Shown piece by piece: positions 39,490 to 48,755 of a stretch of DNA of 64,000 bases (position 1 is its first letter; each line of letters opens with the position of its first letter). The notes under the pieces were generated by a model. It worked only from the letters and a program-made list of their open reading frames with translations. It was not told where the DNA came from and did no database searches. The position numbers were made by a program, and so were the translations under genes. The stretch covers positions 310,001-374,000 of the forward strand of contig NZ_FSRE01000002.1 in assembly GCF_900141795.1 (NCBI RefSeq), read 5' to 3'. The DNA is from Sulfurivirga caldicuralii (GTDB taxonomy: Bacteria > Pseudomonadota > Gammaproteobacteria > Thiomicrospirales > Thiomicrospiraceae).

Positions 39490-40780
39490 GCTCGGATTGA
39501 TCGGCCTCGGCACCGTTGGTGGCGGCACACTGGCCATTCTGCGAGATAGCGCCGACCTGTTGCAGCAGCGCGTGAATGCGAACATTGAGGTGAGCATCAT
39601 CGCAGTACGCGATCTCAACAAGCCCCGTGCGGTGGACACCGGTTCGATTCAGCTCACCGATGATCCGACACAAGTGGTCAACCACCCTGATGTGGACATT
39701 GTTGTTGAGCTGATGGGCGGGACCGGGCTGGCGCGCGAACTGGTGCTCCGGGCCATCGACAACGGCAAGCATGTGGTCACGGCCAACAAGGCGCTGTTGG
39801 CCGAGCATGGTGATGAAGTCTTTGCTGCTGCCGAGAAGCAGGGCGTGCAGGTAGCCTACGAAGCGGCCGCAGCCGGTGGCATTCCGATAATCAAGGCGCT
39901 GCGTGAAGGCCTGTCTGCCAATAACATCGATTGGGTGGCCGGCATCATCAACGGCACCGGCAACTACATTCTCACCGAGATGAAACAGCCGGGAGCCGAT
40001 TTCAATGCCGTGCTCAAGCGTGCGCAGGAACTGGGTTATGCGGAAGCCGATCCCACCTTTGACGTGGAAGGCATCGATGCCGCCCACAAGCTCACCATTC
40101 TGGCCTCGCTCGCCTTTGGTATTCCGCTGCAGTTTGAAAAGGTCTATACCGAAGGCATCAGCCGTATCAGTGCGGATGACATGCGCTTTGCCGACATGCT
40201 CGGTTACGAAATCAAGCATCTGGGTATTGCGCGCAGGACGGACGACGGCGTCTCCATGCGCGTGCATCCCACGCTGATTCCAAAGTCTGTGCTGCTGGCC
40301 AACGTCAGTGGGGTCATGAACGCCGTAATGACCCACGGCGACCACGTGGGGCCGACGCTGTACTATGGTCCGGGTGCCGGCGCCGGGCCCACGGCCAGTG
40401 CCGTGGTGGCCGATATCGTGGATGTGGTTCGCGCACTGGATTGTGCGCCGGATGCCCGGGTTCCTGCGCTGGGCTTCCGTACCACGCGCGACCTGCCGGT
40501 CATGGATATGGAGGCCGTGCAGTGTGCAGCCTACCTGCGTTTTCTGGCCAAGGATGCGCCGGGGGTGCTGGCCCGCTTCTCGACCGTACTGGCGGAGCAG
40601 GGCATCAGTATCGAGCACATGCATCAGGAGCCCTGTGACGACGGCAGCGGCGATGCGCTGGTGGTGCTGATCACCAATGAGGTGCCGGAGTCGGCCATGA
40701 ATACCGCCATTGCCGCACTGGAAGCGCTGCCAGAGATCGATGGCACCGTGCAGCGCATTCGCATAGAATCCCTTTCATAA
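39476..40780 (+). CDS. hom: Homoserine dehydrogenase with ACT domain
   Basis: A 434-residue monofunctional enzyme that reduces aspartate semialdehyde to homoserine. The N-terminal Rossmann motif is [24 protein letters not shown] and [15 protein letters not shown] follow, and [16 protein letters not shown] is the catalytic signature. A C-terminal ACT domain (from about 350, [20 protein letters not shown]) suggests threonine feedback. The start at 39476 lies inside alaC and follows GGAG. thrC follows after 25 bp. Confidence 0.97.
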   Translation: MKTIKLGLIGLGTVGGGTLAILRDSADLLQQRVNANIEVSIIAVRDLNKPRAVDTGSIQLTDDPTQVVNHPDVDIVVELMGGTGLARELVLRAIDNGKHVVTANKALLAEHGDEVFAAAEKQGVQVAYEAAAAGGIPIIKALREGLSANNIDWVAGIINGTGNYILTEMKQPGADFNAVLKRAQELGYAEADPTFDVEGIDAAHKLTILASLAFGIPLQFEKVYTEGISRISADDMRFADMLGYEIKHLGIARRTDDGVSMRVHPTLIPKSVLLANVSGVMNAVMTHGDHVGPTLYYGPGAGAGPTASAVVADIVDVVRALDCAPDARVPALGFRTTRDLPVMDMEAVQCAAYLRFLAKDAPGVLARFSTVLAEQGISIEHMHQEPCDDGSGDALVVLITNEVPESAMNTAIAALEALPEIDGTVQRIRIESLS

Positions 40781-40805
40781 CCGCAGTCGAAAAAGGAACC
40801 GAATC

Positions 40806-41885
40806 ATGCCATTTCGTCCCCGTTATACCGGTCTGATCGAAAAATACCGCGACCGCCTGCCGGTCCACGACGATACCCGCATCATCAGCCTCGGTGAAGG
40901 CAACACACCGCTGATCCGTCTGAACCACATTCCCCGCCAGCTGGGCAAGGATGTGGATATCTACGTCAAGTATGAAGGCCTGAACCCCACCGGTTCCTTC
41001 AAGGACCGCGGCATGACCATGGCGGTGACCAAGGCGGTGGACGAGGGCGCGAAGGCCATTATCTGTGCATCTACCGGCAACACCTCCGCTGCGGCAGCAG
41101 CCTATGCGGCACGCGCCGGCATCCGTGCCTTCGTGTTGATTCCGGACGGCAAGATCGCCATGGGCAAGCTGGCGCAGGCGCTGATGCACGGGGCTGTGGT
41201 GATTCAGATCAAGGGCAACTTTGACGACGGCATGCGTCTGGTCAAGGAAGTGGCCGATCATGCGCCCGTCACCATCGTCAACTCCATCAACCCAAACCGC
41301 CTGCAGGGGCAGAAAACCGCGGCGTTTGAAATTATCGAGGAGCTGGGCCGCGCCCCGGATTACCACTGTCTGCCGGTGGGCAACGCAGGCAACATCACCG
41401 CGCACTGGATGGGCTACGACGAATACTACCGTGACGGCATCGTCGGTACGCGCCCGAGAATGGTGGGCTATCAGGCGAGCGGTTCGGCACCCTTTGTAAA
41501 AGGTGAAATGGTGGACAACCCGGAAACCGTGGCCACGGCCATTCGCATCGGCCACCCGCAAAGCTGGGAGCTGGCGTGGAACCTGCAGAAGGAATCCAAC
41601 GGCTGGTTCGATGCCTGCAGCGATGAGGAAATTCTGGCTGCGCAGAAACTGCTGGCGCAGGCCGAGGGTGTCTTCTGTGAGCCGGCATCGGCCACATCGG
41701 TGGCGGGCGCCATGCGTGATATCCAGAACGGCAAGATTCCGGAAGGCAGCACGGTCGTGTGTACGCTGACCGGCCACGGACTCAAGGATCCGGATACGGC
41801 GATTGCCCAGAGTGCCGACACCAAGGTGGTAACGGTGGCGGCGGAAATGGATGAGGTTCGCCGCGCCATTCTGGATAACATGTAA
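40806..41885 (+). CDS. thrC: Threonine synthase
   Basis: A 359-residue PLP enzyme of fold type II that converts phosphohomoserine to threonine. The PLP Lys is K66 in [31 protein letters not shown] and the glycine loop [12 protein letters not shown] are clear. It is the short (class with ~360 residues) type found with hom. Homoserine kinase is not adjacent and must be elsewhere. A terminator follows, ending alaC-hom-thrC. Confidence 0.97.
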   Translation: MPFRPRYTGLIEKYRDRLPVHDDTRIISLGEGNTPLIRLNHIPRQLGKDVDIYVKYEGLNPTGSFKDRGMTMAVTKAVDEGAKAIICASTGNTSAAAAAYAARAGIRAFVLIPDGKIAMGKLAQALMHGAVVIQIKGNFDDGMRLVKEVADHAPVTIVNSINPNRLQGQKTAAFEIIEELGRAPDYHCLPVGNAGNITAHWMGYDEYYRDGIVGTRPRMVGYQASGSAPFVKGEMVDNPETVATAIRIGHPQSWELAWNLQKESNGWFDACSDEEILAAQKLLAQAEGVFCEPASATSVAGAMRDIQNGKIPEGSTVVCTLTGHGLKDPDTAIAQSADTKVVTVAAEMDEVRRAILDNM

Positions 41886-41905
41886 ACGCGCATTCTGTCT
41901 TATCC

Positions 41906-41931
41906 AAAGGCCGGTTAACCCGGCCTTTTTT
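41906..41931 (+). terminator. Intrinsic terminator after thrC
   Basis: AAAGGCCGG/CCGGCCTTT stem with a TTAAC loop and six T, 20 bp after the thrC stop. Confidence 0.9.
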
Positions 41932-41947
41932 GTCTGCGGAACCTGTC

Positions 41948-42946
41948 ATGACGCAACTGGTTATCTACGCACCACAACTCACCCGCGAACATACGGATGC
42001 GCCCGCGCTGGCGCCATGGCTGCGCTATGCAGACCGCCTGCCGGCCAAGGCGCCGCAGGGGCTTGCCCGTAGCGCCTACTGGCTGCACCAGACGCCGCCT
42101 GTGCCCTGGGCCGCCATCACTGCAGCAGAGGATCTGCAGGACTTTGATCCGGAACGTTTCTATCTGCGCATGGACCCGGTGCATCTGCATCCCGATAGGG
42201 ATACGCTGGTGCTGTTTCGTGCCGAAGCGGTCGGCATGACAGAGGCAGAGGCCCGTGAGCTGTTTGACGCCTTCAATGCGCACTTTGCCGAGGAGGGTGT
42301 GCAGTTGCAGTGGGGGGCGGAGGATCGCTGGTATGTATCCCTGCCACAGGCCATCGATCTCAGGACCGTTCCCTTGCCGGATGCCGAGCATGCCAATCTG
42401 CACGCGGTGCCCATGCAGGGGGAGGCCACTTCTCACTGGAACCGGCTGCTGACCGAGGCGCAGATGCTGTTTTATCAACACCCCCTCAACGAAAGGCGAC
42501 GCGCACAGAATCTGCCTGAAATCAACAGCCTGTGGCCGTGGGGTGAAGGGGTTTATTCACAGTGGCATCGCATTCCCCGCAATGGCGCAGCGGTGTACAG
42601 CCCCTTTGCTGACATTGAGGCGCTGGCGCGGCAGGTGGGAGCTAGCGTATTGGCGCAGCCCTGTGTGGAGAACCTTGGGGTTGCGTCATCTGGCAATATA
42701 CTGCTGGACTGGCAGGCGCAGCCGCTTGACTGGGTGCTGACACAGTTGGAGGCGGTTTCACAGCAGTTGAAACAGCGCCGTCTGTCAGGCTGTGTGCTCG
42801 ATGTGGGCGGTGAGTCGGTATTGTCATTGAAGCCGGCCATGCTGCGCCGCTTCTGGCGGTGCTGGGGGGCACCCCGTTACCGCAATATATTGAACTCGCA
42901 AGAGGCAGTGGACCTTGAACGCCTTGCTGAAAGCCCTGGAGATTGA
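41948..42946 (+). CDS. RpfE-like conserved protein (phosphoglycerate mutase-like family)
   Basis: A 332-residue protein of the group annotated RpfE-type regulatory protein or cofactor-independent phosphoglycerate mutase-like. Visible signatures are FYLRMDPVHLHPDRDTLVLF near residue 75, LFDAFNAHFAEEGVQLQWG near 105, RWYVSLP and the INSLWPWGEG motif near residue 192. No phosphate-transfer residues can be assigned, and the function is not known. The start at 41948 is chosen over TTG at 41930, which overlaps the terminator. It overlaps relA by 32 bp. Confidence 0.7.
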   Translation: MTQLVIYAPQLTREHTDAPALAPWLRYADRLPAKAPQGLARSAYWLHQTPPVPWAAITAAEDLQDFDPERFYLRMDPVHLHPDRDTLVLFRAEAVGMTEAEARELFDAFNAHFAEEGVQLQWGAEDRWYVSLPQAIDLRTVPLPDAEHANLHAVPMQGEATSHWNRLLTEAQMLFYQHPLNERRRAQNLPEINSLWPWGEGVYSQWHRIPRNGAAVYSPFADIEALARQVGASVLAQPCVENLGVASSGNILLDWQAQPLDWVLTQLEAVSQQLKQRRLSGCVLDVGGESVLSLKPAMLRRFWRCWGAPRYRNILNSQEAVDLERLAESPGD

Positions 42947-45047
42947 TCCCAAGAAACAGCCCTTGCTGGCCCAGGCTGCCGCGCTGGCGCATGAGGCGCT
43001 CAATCTTCCGCAAGTCGGCCATGTGCGCAGTGTGGAGGTGGCGCAGGTTCTTCATCCACTGGGGGTGGACGAGGCAACCCTGATAACAGCGCTGCTGTCG
43101 GATCGCACGCTGGAGCCGCTCTACAGCAACGAGGTGATCGCCGAGCAGTTTGGCGAGGAAATTGGACGGCTACTGGCCGGTGTGCGTCAGCTGAACCAAT
43201 ATCGGGATTTCGATCCAGAACTGCTGCAAAACGAGGATCAGCTGGAGAATCTGCGTCAGATGTTGCTGGTGATGACCAGTGACCTGCGCATGCTGCTGGT
43301 CAAGCTGGCCTACCGCATCGTACGCCTGCGCCACCTCAAGGAGGATCCCGTTGATGTGCAGCGACACGTGGCCGCAGAAACCCTGCATATCTTCGCACCG
43401 CTGGCCAACCGGCTCGGTCTGGGACAGCTCAAGTGGGAGCTGGAGGACCTCTCCTTCCGTTATCTGCAGCCGGAAATCTATTACCGCCTGGCGCGGGAGA
43501 TGGCGAGCAAACGCAGCGAGCGCGAAGCCTATGTGGAGGCCTTCAAGCAACAGCTGAAGTCCCTGTTGGAGGAAGCAGGCATTGAGGCCGACATTACCGG
43601 ACGTCCCAAACATCTGTACAGCATCTGGAAAAAGATGCAGCGCAAGGGCCACGCCCATGTGGATGAGCTCAACGATTTGCGCGCCGTGCGCGTTTTTGTG
43701 GATGACGTGGGCACCTGTTATGAAGTGCTCGGACTGGTGCATACCCACTGGGAACCGGTACCGGACGAATTCGACGACTACATCGCCCACCCCAAGGAAA
43801 ACGGCTATCAGTCGTTGCATACGGTCGTCATTGGCCCCAACGGCAAGATGGTGGAAATTCAAATTCGCACCCATGCCATGCACCAGCATGCCGAGTTCGG
43901 CGTGGCCACTCACTGGCGCTACAAGGAGGGCGATGCCCGCATCGATGAGCGGCTGGAGCAGAGCCTGCTGGCGGTGCGCCAGCACCTGGAAACCGCCTCC
44001 CTAGCTGACCTGGGTGCGCTGGATGTGTCGGTGCAGAGTGACCGCATCTACGTGCTCACCCCCAAAGGGGAGGTGATTCATCTGCCGGCGGGCGCTACGG
44101 TGCTGGACTTTGCCTACGCCATTCATACCGAGCTGGGCCATCGCACCCGTGGCGCACTGGTCAACGGGCGCATCGTGCCACTGACTTATGCGCTCAAAAA
44201 CGGCGAGCAAGTCGAAGTGCTCACGGCGCGGGAGCCGCGCCCCAATCGAAACTGGCTCAACCCATCGCTGGGGTATACACGCAGTCCGCGTACACGCGCA
44301 AAGATCCGCAGCTGGTTCAACAAGCAGGACCGCAGTCTCAATATCGAACAGGGTCGTCAGCTGCTGCACAATACATTGCAGCGTCTGAATGTGAAGCGCC
44401 GTGAGGTGTTGCCGCATCTGCTCGAGCGTTTTCGCCTGAAGGAGGAGGAGAGCCTGCTGGAGCAGCTGGGCAAGGGCGCCATCAATGAAGTCCAGCTGGC
44501 TGCTGCGTTGCAGAAGTGGGTCATCCGCCAGGCTGAAATGCCTCCTGCGCAGGCGCACACCAGTGATGTGGCGCACAACGATACGGAAGGGGCGCAGGTG
44601 GTGACGGCGGCCGGTCCCTTGCCGTGGCATGCGGCCAAATGCTGCCAGCCCAAACCGGGTGAACCGATCGTCGGCTATGTAACCCGCGGCAGCGGCATTA
44701 CCGTGCATGCAGCAACCTGCCCGAACATCCTCAATCTGAGCGACAGCGAACGCAAGCGTCTGATTGATGTCTACTGGGCGAACGAGGGCGAAGGACATCT
44801 GGAAGTGCAGCTGAAAATCGTTGCCCATGCAGCGGATACGCTGCTGATGGATCTACTGGCCCGTTGTCGGGAAATGGATGCCCAGGTGAAAGCCATCAAT
44901 AGCCACACTGAGGCAGAAGGGACCGTGCGCATCAGTCTGACCGTGCTGCTGCCGCAACGCCGTCCGCTGGGCCTGCTGCTGGATCGGCTGGAGTTCCTGC
45001 CCGGTGTGATCGAGCTGCAGGTGACGCGAACGCGCCGACAGGCTTGA
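42915..45047 (+). CDS. relA: (p)ppGpp synthetase RelA
   Basis: A 710-residue long RSH protein. The hydrolase domain is degenerate (LLSDRTLEP where an active SpoT has the HD motif), while the synthetase domain is intact with GRPKHLYSIWKKMQRKG, LNDLRAVRVFVDD and the EFDDYIAHPKENGYQSLHT segment, the ExDD variant typical of RelA. TGS domain (YVLTPKGEVIHLPAGATVLDF), helical/zinc region and C-terminal ACT follow. So it should be synthetase-only and ribosome-activated. The start is TTG at 42915 after GAGG, inside the RpfE-like gene. Confidence 0.95.
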   Translation: MNALLKALEIDPKKQPLLAQAAALAHEALNLPQVGHVRSVEVAQVLHPLGVDEATLITALLSDRTLEPLYSNEVIAEQFGEEIGRLLAGVRQLNQYRDFDPELLQNEDQLENLRQMLLVMTSDLRMLLVKLAYRIVRLRHLKEDPVDVQRHVAAETLHIFAPLANRLGLGQLKWELEDLSFRYLQPEIYYRLAREMASKRSEREAYVEAFKQQLKSLLEEAGIEADITGRPKHLYSIWKKMQRKGHAHVDELNDLRAVRVFVDDVGTCYEVLGLVHTHWEPVPDEFDDYIAHPKENGYQSLHTVVIGPNGKMVEIQIRTHAMHQHAEFGVATHWRYKEGDARIDERLEQSLLAVRQHLETASLADLGALDVSVQSDRIYVLTPKGEVIHLPAGATVLDFAYAIHTELGHRTRGALVNGRIVPLTYALKNGEQVEVLTAREPRPNRNWLNPSLGYTRSPRTRAKIRSWFNKQDRSLNIEQGRQLLHNTLQRLNVKRREVLPHLLERFRLKEEESLLEQLGKGAINEVQLAAALQKWVIRQAEMPPAQAHTSDVAHNDTEGAQVVTAAGPLPWHAAKCCQPKPGEPIVGYVTRGSGITVHAATCPNILNLSDSERKRLIDVYWANEGEGHLEVQLKIVAHAADTLLMDLLARCREMDAQVKAINSHTEAEGTVRISLTVLLPQRRPLGLLLDRLEFLPGVIELQVTRTRRQA

Positions 45048-45072
45048 GCATGCATTTTTTTATTGCGGATTG

Positions 45073-45100
45073 TTGACAGCGCAGGCCCAATCTCTATAAT
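45073..45100 (+). promoter_or_regulatory. Promoter of the tRNA-Glu/Gly/Glu array
   Basis: TTGACA, a 16-bp spacer and TATAAT, followed by a GC-rich discriminator (ACCGCC). The start point would be about 40 bp before the first tRNA. The same 16-bp spacing and discriminator occur in the other two tRNA promoters of the window. Confidence 0.9.
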
Positions 45101-45147
45101 ACCGCCTCGTTGCCACTGTAACGCGGCAGCGCAAAAATTGGAACTGC

Positions 45148-45223
45148 GTCCCGTTCGTCTAGAGGCCTAGGACACCGCCCTTTCACGGCGGTAACAGGGG
45201 TTCGACTCCCCTACGGGACGCCA
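45148..45223 (+). tRNA. tRNA-Glu (anticodon TTC), copy 1
   Basis: 76-nt cloverleaf with acceptor GTCCCGT/ACGGGAC, anticodon loop CTTTCAC and encoded CCA. Identical to the copy at 45316. Confidence 0.97.
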
Positions 45224-45227
45224 CCAC

Positions 45228-45303
45228 GCGGGAATAGCTCAGCTGGTAGAGCACAACCTTGCCAAGGTTGGGGTCGCGGGTTCGAGTCCCGTTTCCCGCT
45301 CCA
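45228..45303 (+). tRNA. tRNA-Gly (anticodon GCC), copy 1
   Basis: 76-nt cloverleaf with acceptor GCGGGAA/TTCCCGC, anticodon loop TTGCCAA and encoded CCA, 4 bp after tRNA-Glu. Anticodon stem closes with an A-T pair (AACCT/AGGTT). Confidence 0.97.
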
Positions 45304-45315
45304 ATTTTCCACTCC

Positions 45316-45391
45316 GTCCCGTTCGTCTAGAGGCCTAGGACACCGCCCTTTCACGGCGGTAACAGGGGTTCGACTCCCCTACGGGACGCCA
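45316..45391 (+). tRNA. tRNA-Glu (anticodon TTC), copy 2
   Basis: Exact repeat of the 76-nt gene at 45148, with encoded CCA; last gene of the three-tRNA array. Confidence 0.97.
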
Positions 45392-45443
45392 TTCTTTCCC
45401 AATCTCTTTTCCTCTCCAACTGTTATTTGACCGTCGCCCAGAC

Positions 45444-45465
45444 GGGGGTCCCCGACTTTTTCACG
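45444..45465 (-). repeat. Dispersed repeat, copy C (intergenic)
   Basis: On the minus strand it reads GTGAAAAAGTCGGGGACCCC then CCGTC. It lies between the tRNA array and the end of the M61 peptidase gene. Confidence 0.8.
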
Positions 45466-45485
45466 TTTTGATTTTTTGCCCGTGC

Positions 45486-45515
45486 AAAAAAATGCCCCAC
45501 AGCGTGCTGCAGGGC
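45486..45515 (-). terminator. Intrinsic terminator after the M61 peptidase gene
   Basis: On the minus strand a 9-bp stem with two G-T pairs (GCCCTGCAG/CTGTGGGGC, loop CACG) is followed by ATTTTTTT, 28 bp after the stop codon. Confidence 0.75.
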
Positions 45516-45542
45516 GGGTTTTGGCGTGGTTTAGTGTGTTGA

Positions 45543-47315
45543 TCAGGGCCAGTCGAGATGGGGATGGCCTTCGCGCTTTGTGAGCACGACGCGATCGGCA
45601 GGCGGTTCGTCCAGCACGGTTTCGGTCGTGGTCAGCTCATCGCGGCGGAAATAGGTGAGCGTGACCGGCTCGCCCGGTGCATACTGCTTGAGCATGTTCT
45701 CCAGATCCTCCATGCCGGTCAGCCGCAATCCATCCAGCGCAACCAGCTCGTCGCCGGCGCTCAGCCCGCCATGATAGGCAGGACGATCCTGCCACACATG
45801 CGTCAGGCGCACCGTCTGTTGCGGCGTGGTCTGGGCATTGATGCCCAGATTGGGCGGGAAGTGCGTCTGCTCCGTCCTGCCGCCCGGATCCTTCAGGTCG
45901 GTGGGAGGGCGCAAGGCAAACTCGACACCAAAGGCGGGGAAGAGCTCGTGTAGTGGCACATCTTCCACGTCGTGTAGCACCCGCTGAAAGTAGTCGCTCA
46001 GATCCGTTCCGGCCACTTCGCTGGCAAGGGTTTCAATTTCACCATCTTCCAGGCCGGTGCCGGTACGTCCATGCCGCTGCCACAGCAGACGGGTGAGCTC
46101 GTCCAGCGTCTTTTGGCCGCGGGTATGCTTGCGGATAAGCAGGTCAAGCCCCAGCACGATGGCAGCGCCCTTGCTGTAGTAGCTGGTGATGGCGTTGGGG
46201 GCATTTTCGTCCTGCTGGTAGAACTTGCTCCAGGCGAGCCAGCTGGATTCGGCCACGCTCTGCACGTGGCGCCCTGGCATGCGCCAGACACGGGTGAGCT
46301 CCTTGGCCAGCGTATCCAGATAGGTGTCGAAATCCATCAACCCCGCCCGATAGAGAAACTGGCTGTCGTAGTAGCTGGTGGCACCCTCGAACCACCACAA
46401 TTGGGTGGTATAGACCGGGGCACTGAGGTCGCAGCGTTGGAAGCAGGCGGGCTGGATACGCTTGACATTCCAGGCATGGAAGTATTCGTGGCTGCACAGC
46501 TCCAGAAAGCGCAGGTAACCTTCTGAGGGCTTGTCCATGCCGGGCCAGGGCATCATGTCGCGGCTACACAGCAGGGCGGTGGAGTCGGCGTGCTCCAGGC
46601 CGCCGTAACCATCGCGCGTGACCGTCACCAGAAAGAGGTATTGCTCGAAGGGCGCCTCGCCAAACAGGGCGATTTCCTGTTCGCAGATGGCTTTCAGATC
46701 CGTTGCGACCCGCTGCAGGTCAAAACGTCCTTGACCATAAATGGCTACCTTGTGTGGAATGCCGTTAGCCTCAAAGGTAACGGTCTGCAATTCGCCCATC
46801 TCCACCGGATGGTCGATTAACTGCCAGTAGCTTTCCGCGCGATAGCCGCCGAAACCCTTGTCGTCCACCGCCACGGGCGGCAGGGTAGTGGCCACCTGCC
46901 AGTCGTCGGCACGCATGTGCGGTGTGGCATGTAGCACCACCTCAAAGGAGTCGCTTTCAAAGCCTTCCGGCAGGATAAACACCGAAGTGCCGTTGAAAAA
47001 GCAGTGGTGCTGATCGAAATGGGCGTCGCGCACGGAAAGGTCATTGGCATAGACCTGATAGTAGATTTCCAGCGGGCCCTCGCAGGGAGCGCACTGCCAG
47101 CGGTCCTTGTCTAGTGGACCGATGGTGATGGGGGTGCCGTTGCAGTGGGCTTCCAGCTGCACCACGTGGCGGGCAAAGTCACGAATGAGGTAGCTGCCCG
47201 GAATCCACGCCGGCAGCCGCAACACCTGCCCTTCCGCTACCGGCTCGGGCACGGTGAGTTTGACTTCAATAATGTGCCCGGCCGGATCGGCGGGAATGAG
47301 GTCATAGCGGATCAT
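45543..47315 (-). CDS. M61-family glycyl aminopeptidase-like metalloprotease with PDZ domain
   Basis: A 590-residue protein with an N-terminal beta domain (residues 1-165), a gluzincin catalytic domain with zinc motif HEYFHAWNVKRI near 265 and a downstream Glu in WWFEGATSYY, and a C-terminal PDZ domain (about 500-560; AYHGGLSAGDELVALDG). No signal peptide, so probably cytoplasmic. The M61 prototype releases N-terminal glycine; substrate here is unknown. Its ATG overlaps the stop of the upstream TDT gene (ATGA). Confidence 0.92.
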   Translation of the reverse strand: MIRYDLIPADPAGHIIEVKLTVPEPVAEGQVLRLPAWIPGSYLIRDFARHVVQLEAHCNGTPITIGPLDKDRWQCAPCEGPLEIYYQVYANDLSVRDAHFDQHHCFFNGTSVFILPEGFESDSFEVVLHATPHMRADDWQVATTLPPVAVDDKGFGGYRAESYWQLIDHPVEMGELQTVTFEANGIPHKVAIYGQGRFDLQRVATDLKAICEQEIALFGEAPFEQYLFLVTVTRDGYGGLEHADSTALLCSRDMMPWPGMDKPSEGYLRFLELCSHEYFHAWNVKRIQPACFQRCDLSAPVYTTQLWWFEGATSYYDSQFLYRAGLMDFDTYLDTLAKELTRVWRMPGRHVQSVAESSWLAWSKFYQQDENAPNAITSYYSKGAAIVLGLDLLIRKHTRGQKTLDELTRLLWQRHGRTGTGLEDGEIETLASEVAGTDLSDYFQRVLHDVEDVPLHELFPAFGVEFALRPPTDLKDPGGRTEQTHFPPNLGINAQTTPQQTVRLTHVWQDRPAYHGGLSAGDELVALDGLRLTGMEDLENMLKQYAPGEPVTLTYFRRDELTTTETVLDEPPADRVVLTKREGHPHLDWP

Positions 47316-48316
47316 GCGCTCGGCTCCTCAACGACAGGCTGCGGAGGCGGCACGCACAGCTTGCGGTTTTTCGCCGCCCACAATGTCTTGGCGGTCAGAT
47401 GCGCAATTAGCACAGTCACCAGCGAGAGGAAGAAGGCGCCGATATAGGCGAATGTGACTTCAGCCGTCTGTGCAAACATGACGAAGCTGGCATTGGCGAT
47501 GGCGGCCACGGGGAATGTGTAGGCCCACCAACTGATGGCGAACGGAATCCTGAAGAAACGAGGCGCCTGCACCAGCAGCAACAGGCTGATGAACAGGGCG
47601 ACATAATAGAAGATACGTGCCAGTGCGTCCACCTGACCGGTGAGGTGCACGTAGGATAGGAACGCCATGGCCGGCGGTGCGATCATGATGAACAGGGTCG
47701 GCATCAGCACCCGGTCCACCGGCGGATGAAAGAAAAGGCGGTAGAAGATGACGGCCTGCAGAATGATCCAGAACACCACGCCGATGGAGAAGAAGAACCA
47801 GCCGATTTCCGCGCCGGCGTATTCCGGTGCGGCCATGGGCACGATCACGTTCCCCACCACGGGAATGAACCAGGCGGGGTTAAGGTGCTCGATCTGCCAT
47901 TTTTCGTGGTGGATCCACAGGTTCATGATCACCAGCGTCAGGATGAGCTGCATGCTGGTGCCAATGAGCCAGAACCAGTAGCCCACCTCGGGGGCAAGAT
48001 GCATGTAGCCACTGCCCAGCAGAATCAGGCTGATGCTGATGGTGGGGAAAAAGTTGATGGCGATGGGATGATTGAACTCCTTCACCATGAACTGCGGATA
48101 CTTGATGATCTTGATCAGGTAGATAACGCTCAGTAGGGCGAACAGGGCCGTGGAGACAGCCAGCAACGCACTGAAAACCGTCGCCGGGAAGGCGAACAGC
48201 TGGGCGGTGAGGTAATAGCCCAGCGTCATGCCCATATAGCCCATGACCGCGCCAAACAGATTGACAGGAAAAAAGACCAGACGTCCGACTTGAGGTGTTG
48301 ATGCCTGTTCGCTCAT
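47312..48316 (-). CDS. TDT/SLAC1-family transporter (TehA-like)
   Basis: A 334-residue membrane protein with about ten helices of the tellurite-resistance/dicarboxylate transporter fold. Helix 1 segment VNLFGAVMGYMGMTLGYY and the NFFPTISISLILLG helix are typical. The family includes malate/C4-dicarboxylate carriers, sulfite exporters and anion channels; substrate cannot be read from sequence. Sulfite export would suit a sulfur oxidiser, but that is speculation. Start at 48316 is set by GAGGAA 5 nt upstream. A damaged paralogue lies divergently just upstream. Confidence 0.85.
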   Translation of the reverse strand: MSEQASTPQVGRLVFFPVNLFGAVMGYMGMTLGYYLTAQLFAFPATVFSALLAVSTALFALLSVIYLIKIIKYPQFMVKEFNHPIAINFFPTISISLILLGSGYMHLAPEVGYWFWLIGTSMQLILTLVIMNLWIHHEKWQIEHLNPAWFIPVVGNVIVPMAAPEYAGAEIGWFFFSIGVVFWIILQAVIFYRLFFHPPVDRVLMPTLFIMIAPPAMAFLSYVHLTGQVDALARIFYYVALFISLLLLVQAPRFFRIPFAISWWAYTFPVAAIANASFVMFAQTAEVTFAYIGAFFLSLVTVLIAHLTAKTLWAAKNRKLCVPPPQPVVEEPSA

Positions 48317-48393
48317 GTTGGTTCCTCGGAAGATGGTTGGTAAATGAGATAATGCTATCATAAGCGGGATTTGAACGGGCTTCAGGCAGGGCA

Positions 48394-48755
48394 GTGTCAG
48401 TGAGCGCCGCGCACTCTTTTTTCCCAGCATTACCTATTTCGCCATGCCCATGGCGCTGCTGGCCATGGGGATGAATATTCATCACCTGCAGCATCTGCTG
48501 AACTGGCGAGATGATGTGGCACGCTGGGTAGTGGCCTGTGGTCTGCTGGCGCTGCTCATCCTCAGTACCGTTTATTTCCAGCACTTTTTCAGCCGCGGCC
48601 GCGAGGCGCTGATCAAGGAGTGGCGTCATCTGTTTCAGTTTTCCTTTTTTCCGCTCATGAGCATCAGCTGGCTGATGGTATTATTTGCTTCCCTGATTAC
48701 CGCATGGCTGTTGAAACAGTTCTGGCTTTCGAGGATAGGAGACGATTTTCAGTGA
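48394..48755 (+). pseudogene. Truncated TDT-transporter paralogue with a frame break at a T6 run
   Basis: From ATG 48444 an open frame of 103 codons encodes three likely helices that parallel the N-terminal third of the neighbouring TDT protein: ITYFAMPMALLAMGMN versus VNLFGAVMGYMGMTLG, and [20 protein letters not shown] versus MVKEFNHPIAINFFPTISIS. Homology extends upstream of that ATG, where no start codon exists in frame. The only start, GTG at 48394, is in another frame that joins through the T6 run at 48417-48422 by a -1 shift at T TTT TTC. The C-terminal seven helices are missing; the frame ends at the gltX start. Probably a remnant; a functional small protein is possible. Confidence 0.6.

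Noticed and set aside
47812-48316. TDT transporter plus its fragment as a recent inverted duplication
   Set aside because: The parallel segments are only distantly similar at protein level and show no matching DNA, so the copies are old paralogues.
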